Made by a program: the position numbers and the translations under genes. Positions 26,641 through 39,800 of a DNA stretch of 64,000 bases are shown piece after piece (position 1 is the first letter of the stretch; every line of letters begins with the position of its first letter). The notes under the pieces were generated by a model. The model saw only the letters and a program-made list of their open reading frames with translations, searched no databases and was not told where the DNA came from. The DNA is from Prinia subflava (taxonomy: Eukaryota > Chordata > Aves > Passeriformes > Cisticolidae): contig NC_086247.1 of assembly GCF_021018805.1 (NCBI RefSeq), positions 134,891,602 to 134,955,601 on the forward strand, given 5' to 3'.

Positions 26641-29600
26641 GACTGGATGTGGCACTTGATGCCATGGATTAGTTGAGGTGTTAGGGGCTGCATTTGACTC
26701 GATGGTCTGAAGGTCTTGTCCAGCCTAGTCATTCTGTGATTCTATGCTCTGTTAAATCAAGCTCTGCATTGGCAAGGATCAGCAACACTCACCTCTGCTC
26801 CTCTCTGAAGTACCAGACAATGTTTGCAAGTTGTAGCAGAGCAGCACTCATAGGCAAAAATGTCAAAGTCTGATTAGCTGGGTTTTTTCCACTCTACATG
26901 GGTAGCATTAGGTACAAGAAGAGAGTAATACGGGCATGGTTTTTGCCTGTGTACATAAAGTACCTTTAATTCTGCCAGGAAAAGAAATTAGAAATGTTAT
27001 ATTTGAAAGTACTCAGCAGCTACAACATCAGTTCAACTAAGTGATATTTTTAAAGCTATAGATAAGAATCCAGTTAATATTTTTTTGTTCTATCAGTGAA
27101 GGGGTCTTACTCCATTTTTATGCTGTGCATGTTATTACCTTAAACACAATTCCAACAGCTTACAGGATAATGTGTACCAAGGTGTTTAAGCTAGTGCAAT
27201 GTTAGTACAACAGTTAGGTATTTATTCTATATTTCCTTTGTTACTTAATCTGTGTTGTATTAGCTCTAGTATCTTTAACATGATGTATTGATATGTGATA
27301 TAGCGCTATCATCCAAAAAATTAGTTAATGACAAAAACAAGTTGCAAGAAAAATAAAAATCTAAAGTCTTGAAACGATGTCCTAATTTGCAACTTGAAAT
27401 ATTTTGTAAAAACAGATTTCTTGCCCCTATATTTTGTTTCAGACTTACCTAATTTTTGGGCAACTCACAGTATGTCCAAAGCAATTATAGCAAGTGACAA
27501 TACATTTGATTTCCAGCTTCATTAGTAAGTCTGGAACTTCTGGTTGTTATGCTATAAGCAGCTTGTTGTTATCAAAAAGAAACGTTTGGAGGCTTACACA
27601 GGATTAATTAAAATCAATGAAGGGCTTAAAAGTGAACACTGAAATTATTGCTGGACAAATATAATTAACAAAGTAAATTGGATCCTAAAATGGCCCCAGA
27701 TCAGCCCACAGCGACCCAGTGTGAGCCCTCACTGATGAGGAAGCCAGAAATATTTTGTGAGAGCTAAAACAAGGCAGCAACAGAATACCATCCTACTGGA
27801 ACCATCCTACAGGTTCACATGAAGAGGCTAGTTAGTCAGTTTTACATGACACCAGCGTCATTATTAAATAAGTAAATGTATTTTCTTTTTCTTCTGGCAA
27901 TTGAGTTTCTGTGTTGTATCCAAAGCCACAAACCACCCCTAATTTCCATTTTCTGTCTGTATCTCTAACTGTTGAATAGTATGAAAAGCACATGAATAAA
28001 TCTACGTAAGCCTTTTGATACTCATTACTTCAGATAAAGTATTCTAATTTCACTGCTTAGGATCTGTCAAGTAAAATTCTGCACACAGAATTTTTTTTGC
28101 ATCTCTGACTGGGAGATTCACAGTACAGAAAGAACAGATTTTCCTAATATCTTTACTGTACTGCAATGTTCATGTGGTGACTGTCTATACCCATCTATCC
28201 CTGACTCATGGAGAGTCTTAAGAAAAGCAAATGCTGCTGTGTGTTTTGCATGATCAACAATTGCAAAATAGAATGCATGCAAGTGTTGTCTGAGCCACAT
28301 TATGAAAAATCAGTTGCCCTTTGCCAGCCTCTTCATTATATCATCATTCCTTCCTTGGCAACCACCTTCTCAAGCCAGTCCTTGGTAAATTCATTATCCT
28401 TGCAAATTGTTCAGATTCATATCTGTCTGTTTTGTGAAACCAAAGCCATTGAAATAAATAGATTCCCATGGATCTTTGTCAGTTTTCAATTGAGACTTTA
28501 ATTTTTTCACTTGCTTCTCACTCCTCCTTACAGTCTTGGCCTTGGCTGCATTCACACCCTTCCCCCTTCCTTCTGCCAGTGTTGTCACTGGGCTGTGACA
28601 TCCCCAGTCTTTGAGCTTTTTCATGCATATGCCTGTTGTTGAGGAAATGGTTCCAGGTGTGAGCAGTGGAAAGAAGCATTTAGGGCTAAATTTCTTCTAA
28701 AATCATAGGAAAGAATTCACCAAAGGTTTATGGACATTTTCCTTGCCAAGGCTTCAAGTGATAATTTTGTCACAAAGCATAAATTTAATGACAAGACAGG
28801 CCAGGAAAATCTGTAAAAATAAAAAAGAGGGTTTTGTTGTATTCATGGGAAGCTTACCTCAAAGCTACATTTGTTTTCACGTGTTTTAGTTGCATATACT
28901 TTTAGAAGCTTCATCATGCTCCAATCCCTTGCAGTGACTCTTCTAGACAGGACTTTTATTTTAGAGCTCCTACCACTAAAATTGTAACCATTTCACATGT
29001 TATGTGCGTCTTTTGTCAGTGATGCTAGATCATCCTGGAAAAGCAGCTTGTTGACATGTCTTTCTAGTGTGCTTCCAGGAAATGACAAGGTAGCCTGGAT
29101 CACTAGCACGGGATTCTTACCCTGCCTCACTCACCAGTGCTGGTCTCAAGTCTTAAGCAGGGGATAAACAGACATCTCCATAAAGAAAGGGCCATCGGTG
29201 CAAATGCTGCTTCTCTTTCAGGTGTTTGTGGGTTCAGCACAGCCTTGGCTTACCAGAGACAACATTGGTATAACTCTTCAGTCAGGGTCTGCCCTGCAAT
29301 TCGTGTTAGAAGTGTTTCATCTTCACCCGTTACTGCACTGCAAAATCTGTGCAGGCTGAAGTGTAGCCTATAACTCTGCTTTTAACCAACCTGAAAAAAG
29401 GAAAGCCAGACTCTGTAACCTGCATCATGACCCATGATGCCTGGGGCTGCTTACCTAGAAAAGTCTTTTGGTAGCTATTTGCTCAAGTAGAAATGGTGAC
29501 TTTTTGACTTCAAGCTGCCTCACGTGGCAGTCTGGTACGTGCCTGCACATCTGAGAGCAGAGAGAGTCTAAAGCCTGTTGAAGAGAGCATGAATGGTGAC

Positions 29601-29782
29601 TGCTTTAAGAACCAAAGGGCTTAACTGGCTTCCTAAAAATTACCAATTGTCAAAGAAATAAATGCTTATTTTAATCTAATAACTTATTAACTGAAGGGCA
29701 ATAGCTGCAGTATTGTTAAATCCTGAGCTGAATGACGGTAGATGTGTGATTCCATATATCTCGTTTGTTAGATGCCAGTGAC

Positions 29783-29809
29783 GCCAAATAAAACAAGGCA
29801 TTATTTGGC
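29783..29809. repeat. Perfect 9-bp inverted repeat containing NFI-like half sites
   Basis: gccaaataa and ttatttggc are exact inverse complements around the 9-nt spacer aacaaggca. Each arm contains GCCAA/TTGGC, the half-site word of NFI-family factors. Binding is inference only. Confidence 0.8.
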
Positions 29810-31342
29810 AATGACTTAATAGGGTAATAAAAGTCATCAGCCCGTTCTTTTTTTACTGCAGTTTATGTTCTGCTTTGATTTCCTGCCTAATGTGGAGGAG
29901 ACATGAAATAATGGAATAAAAATATCTATGGAGCATTGACTAAGAGTTTTAAGCTCCATCTCTCTTGATCCTATACACTGAAATAAGTATTTTCCCTCTT
30001 TCGAGTAGATTTCCATGTAGTGTTATTGAGTGGTTATACAGATATGGGTGAATTTTACTTTCTGATTCCTACCCCCTGATTTCTACCTCTCTCACAATTG
30101 CATCAGAACCAGTTTTTAAGGGAAAAATTCTGTTTCTTGACAATCTGAATTTATCCCCTTGGAGGGGCACTGTAAGCCATTAGACCCAGAGCCTTTTGAG
30201 CCTCCTTAATGTTCAGAGCAATTACTGTGTGAATTTTATACCTGTGTTCCTTTCTGAATAATACAGTCCCACCTGTGCCTAGTGCTCTGAGCTGTAGCTT
30301 TTTTCAAGTGTCAGAGCAAGGTTAGGACAGCAATGGCGTTGCTTACCTTGATTGTAAAAATCTATGTTCATATTTGCAGAAAAAAAATCTTCAGGCCTGA
30401 TTTGAAGCAAGTTTTTTTCTTAATCATCATGCTAAATTATTGGTTTCTTTTAAATAGTGATGTGAAAGATAAACTATTTTTTTACTTTGGAGGACACATG
30501 CTTGCACTTCCCATAAACATCCAGCCAGCAGATTGATTAGGTACATGAACATCTCTCTTTAAAAAGTTTCTGAATTTTTACAAATGCTTTCTTTTTTTTT
30601 TTTTCTTTTTTGTGCTTCTTCAGCTGTTGCATTTACAACAATTTTATTTGTTAATTCCAACTCCTAGTATGAACATGGACTTCTGATAACCCAGAGACGA
30701 GAAAGTTGTGCATTCAGCTGTGAAAATGTTCAAGGAATAATATTTGACATTACTTCATATGTATTCACTCAAAAATATTGAAAAAAAATTGGTGGAGCAG
30801 CTTGCATCCTCTGGTATTTCTCAGAACTCCTAGTACTTTAAAATCTAGCCCTAGACTGCCAGTTGCAAAATACATTTATTTCAATTTTTATAAATATGAT
30901 TTTTCATCTATTTCCATTTTTGGGAACAGAACAGATTTTTATGAGGCATTCAGCTGGTTTTACCAGCTTTTGAAGAGGAACTCAAGCAATTCTTAGCAAA
31001 CATGCTCTGGGCATTTGGAAAGCGTAGTTGGGATCATTTAAATGCTGGTTTCACTGCTAGCTGTGTTTGGTTTATTCTATCACTGGGATTTATTGAGAAA
31101 ACACAACTTTGCTTAAATACAAATAAAACACAAATAATATCAATCCATAATACATATCTTAAAAGACTGAGTCTGACAATGCAATTATCAATTATTCCAC
31201 TAGGTTTAATTATATTTTATGCAGACCAGAAAAGAATGGTAAAATCTGCATTTTCTGAGGTAAATTATTGATTTGGTTTACTGTGAAATAATAATAATTT
31301 TTAAAAGTAGACATATATTATTTTAGTATCCTTTATCCATAA

Positions 31343-31360
31343 ATATATATATATATATAT
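31343..31360. repeat. (AT)n microsatellite
   Basis: Nine consecutive AT dinucleotides. Confidence 0.9.
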
Positions 31361-32191
31361 TAAAATCCATGTAAGGGGAAGTCTCTAGTTTGGAGACTTT
31401 CCTGTATATGTTCAGAAACCTAACCTATTTCTATTGCATATGCTTGTTAAGACTAGGGAGAGGAAGAATATGAATTATCAAGAATCTCATATAATGTTTT
31501 CACAGGTGTTGAAAATACTTATCATTCAAGGAAGAACTAAGTACTGAGCACTCCAGAATATTTTTAAATATTTCTGATGTTGAAATATAGTTGTTTTGAA
31601 GTATAACACTGTTGACATTTTATTTTCTTTTAAATGTAGTCATTTTGGCAGTGAGTATTATGGATATTAAAGGTCAGTTCCACTCACAAAAGCACTTTAA
31701 ACTTATCAAATATTTGAAAACTAATCAGGCATGTTTTTTATTCAGTGGTTCCCATTTAGATGTCTGTTTTTTCTGATATATTTACAGTTTTATATCTTTA
31801 CATTATAGTCAAGTTATCAGGATGCCACAGTCATGCAGGTTTTTCCCAATTTTGTTCCTGGATGTTTTCTTGTGAAACGAAATATAAGCACCATTATGAA
31901 CTTGCCATTCCTCTTGGGTCACTCAAATTCTGCTGTTTGCATCTTCTAGAAAACTATTCCATGAGAAAGGCCATTTCAGCCTTGCTGCTTTTGATGAGGA
32001 TCACTGAAATTGAGGACGAATTGTAGCTTCTGTCCGTTCCATAGTGCTTGGGAGGTGTGGTCTGGTTGATGTGGTCACATTACATTAGTCATCTAATAGA
32101 GACACTTCTTGGTCTTGCAAAGCCAATAACCATAGGTGACTGTCAGCTATATTAAAACCATTCTTCTTTTACACAGTCCAAAAATAGGGGG

Positions 32192-32228
32192 TTTTTTTCT
32201 TTTTTTTTTTTTTTCTTTTTTTTTTCAG
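32192..32228. repeat. T/C homopolymer tract ending in CAG
   Basis: An almost pure T tract with three C interruptions ends ttttcag. It resembles a strong 3' splice acceptor but no recognisable exon follows. Confidence 0.85.
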
Positions 32229-32985
32229 TAAAACTAGTACAGTGGTTTAGATAAAGAAGGAAGGACTGAGCATTAAAATGCAGAACTGCTGTCTGCTACC
32301 AACAGCCCAGCATTACCAAGGCATGGTCCAACTCTGAGAAATTTCTGCAATTTCTCCCCTGCTGCTGATGCTGCCTGTGTGACAGACAGCTGGGTGGTCA
32401 GAAGGCTCTACAGGCTCCACAGTGTCTTTTTGCTGGGTGCATACTGACCTCTCTGTGCCCTCCAGCACTGCTGCATCATTGCCCTCAGCTGGCTCCCGTG
32501 GACAGCAGCTTTGCCCACTGCAGAGCAAGCTCCAGCACAGTGCTGGTGGGCAGCTCCTTGGTGCACTTTAATCCATCACAGCCTGATTAATGTGCCCTTA
32601 ATGTTCTCCCAGAGGACAGCAGTGGTTGTGTCTCAACAATTAACCTGTGCATTCTGCTATTATGGCAAATAATTTTATAATCTCAATACATTAATGTAAA
32701 ATTGGGACAGTGTGGAGACATTCTGTTCAGAAGGCAGTCAGCTGGTACTTTCAGCCAGCAGGTGCTGAAATGTATTTATTGGACAGCAATGTGAGGCAGG
32801 TGAGCTCAAAAGATAACAATGTGCTGGAAGAAGCTGCTGTGTAAGGAGCAGCAGAAAGGAGAGCACATTTTGAATAGTTTTACAGAGGTCTTGTCATCTC
32901 ATCACCATTTTCTGTGGCAGACTAGCACATTATTAACATTTTGACTTTAAATAATCTAACATCATTCCATCGGTGTGTTTGGGAA

Positions 32986-33046
32986 TTTTTTTTTCTTTTT
33001 CTTTTTTTTTTCTTTTTTTTTTTTCTTTTTTCTTTTTTTTTTTTTT
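32986..33046. repeat. 61-nt T-rich tract
   Basis: Long T runs separated by single C residues, preceded by gggaa and followed by gaggcaggg. Confidence 0.9.
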
Positions 33047-34664
33047 GAGGCAGGGACACTATCCTTAAACTGATGTCCTAGCTTCCAACAAACTGAAACT
33101 GTTCACTTACTTAAAAATATGATTTTTAGCTGTGACATAAGAGGTTAATCAAAAGACAAATATTTTGTCCTCCCATCTTTCTGTATATGTAAGTATGCCA
33201 TGCCTTCTTTGGTCTCATGTTTGGAGTAATGAGACAAATCCTGGCATGACAGAAGTTTTTAATTAGGTGAAACCCCATTCTCCTGGGCAAGCCAGTATGA
33301 AATACTCAGCCAGTTCAGTTAGGATCTCTTGTGAGTTGGTACTAAAAAAAAAGAAAAAGAAAAAAAGGAGAAGGTTCATTTTCTTCCTAAAGATAATGAC
33401 CTGTGTGGGTTCAGTGTGTCCTGAGAAGTCTGCCTGGCCTTAATATTGAATTACTATCTTGTGTGGAAAGAGGCAATAGCTGATTCTGACAGATAGCCTG
33501 TGTCCTGACATAGCTTACAGGATTTCTTATATTCAGCACAGTATTGAAATGTGACCTTCTGTGGCCACAGTAAAATTCACAAATTATTTTATTGATCTGG
33601 TTAATTTTTGCCAGAGGGAAAGAAAAAGGAAAAAATACACAATGCAATAATTTCTGTAAATATGGGGAAATGTGTCTGATCATGCATATTGTTGTATATT
33701 TCTGTTTATGTGACATCAAGATTATGAAAAATGCAAATTACTTGTTTAAATTGCTCCAGAGTCATGGTAATCAGAGGTATAAATCCATTTTTAAGATATT
33801 TATAATAGTTGTTGTAGGACTAAGTTATGTTATCAGATTGCTTCAAGTCATAAAACTATCATGAAAATTTTCTGAGTTTTCTATTGAAACTTTATTTTGT
33901 TTTCTATGCCATTTCCAACAATAATTCTGAATTTTAGTTGCACCTTTAAGTCTGTTTGTGTTCTTTGATGAAATTTCTCACAGATTTTCTTCTGCATGAT
34001 CATGGGTGTCTAGATGCTTTTGCTGTCTGGAAGTAGGAGCAAAGGCAGTGATCAATTCACCAGCTTTTCAATAACTGTTATTTTCTCTTTTGAATTTATA
34101 CATGAGTATCTCTGGCTTCTACTTGATTTTTATCCTTTATTTTTCCACATTAAATTTCAATTTCATAAAGATTAATCAATGAATACATTTTTGATCCTAT
34201 TCTATTCATTTCTAACATCTTGTCCCATTAATGGTCTCAGACTTTGACCTGATTTGTCTCTTCTTGTCTCTATTCACGTTGTTGTCTTCTTGCTGTTACT
34301 TCGGCTTCTTCTGTGCATTACTTCCATGGAAGAATGCTCTCACTCAGGAGCTACTTTCTACCTATATTTCAGCATATTCTCAGACTTTAAAACAGAGGTT
34401 GAAACAACCTTTTAGCTGAAACTCAACATTGTGCCCTCAAAATCTTTAGGAGAGTTACTATTGACTTAGGGAGGAGTGGGAATCAATGTGTGATGCAGTT
34501 TAGCCTCATCCTCTTATTGTGTCTCATCATTAACTGACTCTGAAAACTGCTGGATGGTGGAGCAATTCTGCTTATGGCATGCTTCAGGAAAAAAAGGAGC
34601 TGGACTGCTGATTGTGAACTCTGCATAGCACAACCATATAAATAAGTGCAGAAATTTTGAGCAT

Positions 34665-34706
34665 ATCAGAGAGAGAAGGACCTTCAGAAATCACTGCATT
34701 CAACCA
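34665..34706 (-). mobile_element. Possible decayed CR1 3' tail fragment
   Basis: The words gaaggaccttcagaaatc and attcaacc resemble the inverse of the CR1 3' region (gaaggaccttnnagatcatc...tccaacc). It is short and diverged, so this is a tentative call. Confidence 0.35.
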
Positions 34707-36430
34707 TATGCTAAATTAGTCTTACTTAAAATAATTATTCCTTTGGTGTATTTAAAGTATATAATCTAGGTGGGTGGATATTGAAACCAATATGAGCTGC
34801 AATAAAATTTGCAATTAGGTACTTAAGCTTTAAGTATTTCCAGTAATATTAGGAAGGTAGTTCAGAGAATTTACTTAAAATAGGGACCAAGGAAAGCTCA
34901 CTAGTATGTGTTTCAATGGTATGTGAAAAAGAATTTTGCAACGTGAATTCAGCAAACCGTGGGCTGCCTGAAGGCATCCCTGCTTCATAAATATTCATCT
35001 GACCTTCTGGTTCAGCTGTAGTCAGAGGGTAGAAGCCCTTGTAGATTCAGTGAAGCAAGTCAGAGCATGGTCATGGGAGACAAGGACCTGTTACACCCCT
35101 GCTGCCCTTTGTTCCACCTAAATTTTATAGGCAGGAACTTCTTTAACCGTTAAAGTCATCTTGATGTTATTGGCCTAATCCACTATTTTCATGTTAATGA
35201 AATGTAATGTGATCCTTGGATAAAATATCAGAGCTGAGGACAGCTGAATGAAGCTGTTTTCATAAACACACGATTTTTCTGGTGATTTGTTTTGACTTCT
35301 CTAAAAAGAAACCAAAGTTCTGCCATTTGCTACAGTTACTCTGAGCATATGTTGACTGGTCCTTACCATATAAAAATCTAAAGCCCAACTACTTCCCTGA
35401 CTGACTTCATGAAAGCAAACATGCATGAAGCGTTTTTCCTTTCACCTCATCAAGAAAACGAATGCTTTAAAAGCACCAGCCTATAAAACCATTTTGTATC
35501 ACAACCCTTAAGCAGGTTATAGCCCAGTGGTTTCACAGCAATAAATCTGAAGAAACAAATAAAAGGCTGCCTCTGTAATGAGTGAGTGGAAGAAACTTTA
35601 AGGAGACATTGAGTAGAAGAATCTCATTTATAGGAGCTGATTGATATCCATGGAAGACTTCTCAACCTTGCAAGAAGGTTGAGACAATAAAATAACCACA
35701 AGAAAAAAAAACTGACTAGGACTCAATACACTGTTATCGTTTAACTAGATGATTAAAGGGAAGGAGCATTTAGATTTGGTTCCTCCTTTAACCCATCAAC
35801 AAATTGAACACTGTCTGTATAAATTTGTAATGCAATGTGCATTTTTTTTTGTGGGAAAAGTTTCCATGGCAACACAGCAGAAAATCAATAAAAGAGTTGT
35901 GGTGTGATCTAAACACTACCTCACCTCCAGGTAAAGTTTGAAGCAGTATGAAAACAGTACAGTTATCAGCAAACTGCAGATATTTTGTCTAATTCAGCCA
36001 GTTGCTTAATTTTTTTCAAGGATGACTCTGACTTCATCCTGTAAGACTGCCCTATTCTATAACTGTAGTTTCTCCAACAGTTCAATTTAAGAATTAAATT
36101 GTTTTGCCCCATGGGGCAGGTGTTTACAACTTAAACAGCCAGGCAATAAACACAAAGGACCGTGACTGGACCAGTTTAGCAGGTCTGCTAGTGTTTAATG
36201 AATTTGATCCTCATTAAATATTCTGTTTCTTAGTATATTAGCTTGATCTCATTACACTACTGAGGTTGGAAAGGGAATTAATGAAATGCTCATTTATGCT
36301 TTTTGAGATAGAAAAGGCTTTTTTCTTATTAGTCTGGAAGTTAATGGCTGTATACACAAAATATACATATAATAGCCTTGCAAGCATTTGCCTTCAGTCA
36401 GTCATAGAGAAGGTTATTTTTACACCTAAA

Positions 36431-36850
36431 AGTATCACAGGACACAGAGGCATTGAGGCTGGAAGGGACCTCTAGAGGTCACTGAGTCCAATCCCTTTCC
36501 TAGGCAGGGCCTCATGCAGCCAGTTCTATACAGCAGTGGCCACAGAGTTTCTAAATATCTCCACAGATGAATAGTCCATAATGTCTCTGGGCAACCACTG
36601 CAGAGTCACCCTCACAGCAAAATATTTCTTTCTGATATTCAGAATGACCACACCTTTTGTGTTTCAGTTTGTGCCCACTGCCTCTTGTCCTGTCCCTAGG
36701 CACCAAGGAGAACAGTCTGGCTCCTTTTTTTTTTTTTTTTTGGCACCCTACCTTCAGGTATTTATATATCTTGACAAAATCCACCTCAAGCCTTGTGTTC
36801 TCTAAGCTAAACAGCCCCCTAACCATTTTTGCTGGAATTTTCTCACTGGA
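36431..36850 (-). mobile_element. CR1 LINE 3' fragment, minus orientation
   Basis: The stretch from ggcattgaggctggaaggga through cttgtcctgtccctaggcac to gtgttctctaagctaaacag is the inverse of the 3' end of CR1 ORF2 and its UTR. It is about 0.4 kb, 5'-truncated as usual. An 18-nt T run at about 36724-36741 is a secondary insertion or slippage. Compared with the element at 22330 it is more diverged. Confidence 0.88.
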
Positions 36851-39800
36851 GTGTCCTTCACTGAACTCTCACCAGTAATTCTATGTCTCTGTGGTGCTGG
36901 GAGATCCTTTTTGTGGGATTTTTATGGTACTGCCAAAAATTCTGTTAAGTATGCAGGCTGCATAACACAGATTATTGTTAAAATCAAGAATTGCTCTGTT
37001 AGGTACAGAATTGGCCCTGATTTTTTCACAAAAAATCCCTCAGTCAGAAATAGTTTAAATTAAGCAATGAAATTCAGAAAAACTATTAAATTTCCTGTAG
37101 AGAATCAGTTGCAGAAGAGAATTCCAACCTGGCAAGCAGAAAGCCTGTTAAATGGAGAAAGACACAAAGTATTGGAGACATGCAGCCGTGAGAAAGCAGA
37201 GAGGACTTGATTGCAAAGACCAGTTCAAGTGCCTTAGGAAAGAACCGCTCAGATTAAGGAGGATGGGGAAAAAAGGCTTTGAATTGTGCTGTGTTGAGAA
37301 CTGAAAGTAAAGGGAAAACTTACCTCTGAGCAGAAGCAGATCAGTAGCAGTGAAAAGTCAAGATGAAATATTCAAAGTATGCAACTCAGTAGTGAGCAGT
37401 ACCCTGCAAAGAACTTAATCTGCAGCATTGGTGTCTTAAATTCTTTTCTTCTTCAGCAGTAAGAGGAAGAAAAAGCAGTTGGTAAATCCTGCCAACTTTT
37501 ATTAAGGTATCAAAAATCAGCTGAGTACTTTCACTTCTGGCATCTCATTCAGAAAACATTTGACTGACTATGCATAAGATTAAAGGGCATAAATCCAGTA
37601 GACAGTTGTGCCCAAAAACTGCATGAATTAGATAAGCCAAATATTTTGTGCCATGTTCTTTCTGTGTAGTCAGTCTTGCTAAATTTTACTAACTGCCTAT
37701 AACGAATGTGGAGATTTTGCCAAGGACTCCCTATGAACACAACAGGAACAATCCAGCTTTCTATATAAAATTTAGACAAAATTGTGTCTTATGAAAATAA
37801 AGCATTAGTTTAGACCAAAAGGTGTCATTTACCAGTGGTAACAGCTAGTGAAATTTGAGCTTTTTTTCTGTTTGTTTTGTTTTGTTGTTTGTTTGTTTTC
37901 ATTGTTGTTATTGGTTTGGTTTGGCTTGGTTTGTTGTTATTTTTTGAAAGGAGGGTTGGGTTTGCTGGGGTTTGTTTTGGGGTTTTTTTTGAGGGGGTGA
38001 GGGGAGGTGGAGGGAGGTGGATTTTCTTGTTCCATGTTTAATTACTGTTAGGAGACCTGGAAAAACTATGCTCGAGTTATACCCAAATTTTTCACTGAAT
38101 AAAATAGATTTCATTAGAACTTTCTTCCTAACACGTGAAAGGACAACTTGTCCTTTTTATGTCCTGAATTATGTTTCACATTACTAGCAATATTAGAGCA
38201 ATATTAGAGTAGGATTTGTGTGTACTCTGTCAAGACAGATGCTTTTCTGAAGATCACATCCATCAGGTCTAAAGTTGTTCCTGAGTTCGTATGATTCATG
38301 TTATGTGGTAGTTACATTTTGTTCTCTGCACTTATGAAAAGTAAAATTGTCATACAGCAGTTGAATTTGGACTTTGCCCAAGAGCTCCTGCTAGCTGATA
38401 CTGATACTGGTGCTTATTCTACAGTGTATGGGTTTTCCCAGTTTACTAATTCACAGGTTAAGTAAAAGGGTACAACGTGCACATCTTATAAGAAAACTAA
38501 ATGTGCAAAACCATGTCAATGACACTTTCCCAAGTAAAGGCTTAAGTGTAGCTGAAATTAAATTGTCACTACAGAAACGTGTTTGACTGCACTTCTCTAC
38601 TTTGGAACTGATAGATATCGTACTGACAAGCAAATGTACAAATAAGTGATGTTTTAGTAGAAATGGTATGCCACTGTTTACTCTCTGTGTAGACTTCCAG
38701 CATCCTGATCTACACAAAAATCACCCATGTTTTAGAACAAAGGAGAACCAGAAAACGAAAACAAAGCAATGGTAGTAGAAGTAAATTTTCAAACCTGTAA
38801 AACCTACATGTAGAATGATTAATGTCATCTGGACAAAAAAGGAAACCAGACAACTTGAGAAAATGTGATGAAATAATGAAAAAAAATTTGTCGTCTTTGT
38901 TCTAGAAAGAGAGGTAGCACCATCCCTCTGCCTAAAATAGCCTGCCATCTTTACCACATTTTCTGTAGTGATTCTTTTAATTATATTCTGTGCTTTCTCA
39001 CTTCAGTAAATTCTAAGAAATAAGAAACATCAGTGGCATTTTAGAGTTGTTGTCTAGCTAGCAGTAATAGATACATGACAGAAAAAGTTTCTACAAAATA
39101 TCTTTTCTACCTAAAAAGTAGCTATATGATCTGAGCATTATAAATGCTTATTTAAATGTACTGGACAAAAGATTATTTCTGTTATTGTGGTTTTTAAAGA
39201 AGCAATAGCCCATGAGAAGTCTCTCCTCTTTCTAAATGTAGAAGGAAAGATGGAACAGGAAACAGGGCAAGAGAAATGGAACTCACTTTCAATTAAGGCA
39301 TATGTTTACTTATGTAGTCAATGAAATGAAAAAGGTAATTCAGAGCACCTAACTTAGCCCTCTTACATAAAAGCCTGTTAGGCTCTGCAATAGGATGCCC
39401 TCCTCAGAGCTGACCCTTCCACCTCTGCAATCTGGAAACGTGCTGAGAGACCAGCCAGTGCCAAGCATGCAAAGATTTCCTCTCTTGTGCCTAAGTGAAT
39501 GTATGATTTCCATTTGCCAGAGGTGTAAATACAATTTCTCTTGAGTTTGGACAGAGGGTCTGGAAGCAGCCTGAGGCAGAAAGATCCCTAGGCATGGCTG
39601 CATATTGTTTTTCTATGAGTCTGTTCAGCAAAATGGGAAACACGTCCATGGCATTCAGCCACCTGTGCTGCAAGACATATTTGACTGCCAAGAGGACTGT
39701 GTGTGAATGTTTCATTAGGGCTGAAGATCCATCCTGACTTGGTGTTCCCAAGATATCTAGGCCATCTTTTAAGGTAGTAACTGAAGTGTGTAGAAGTTTG

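Larger units (their letters stand above)
22330..26746 (+). mobile_element. Nearly full-length CR1 LINE retrotransposon
   Basis: About 4.4 kb in sense orientation within the PLXDC2 intron. The order is a GC-rich 5' UTR with ggtt repeats (to 22651), ORF1 with a GDSL/SGNH-type esterase segment (22652-23677), ORF2 with endonuclease and reverse transcriptase (from 23770), and a short 3' UTR ending attctgtgattctatg at 26731-26746, the CR1 terminal tail. Most avian CR1 copies are cut to a few hundred bases, so this length is uncommon. Both ORFs carry disabling mutations, so the copy is inactive. The left edge is approximate; no target-site duplication is expected for CR1. Confidence 0.93.
26747..36430. 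other. PLXDC2 intron, no gene seen
   Basis: AT-rich intron with homopolymer T tracts (30591-30612, 32192-32226, 32986-33046), an (AT)n run at 31343-31360 and a GC-richer patch at about 32280-32570. It also holds a 9-bp inverted repeat at 29783-29809 and a doubtful CR1 tail fragment near 34665. No supported coding or RNA gene. Confidence 0.75.
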
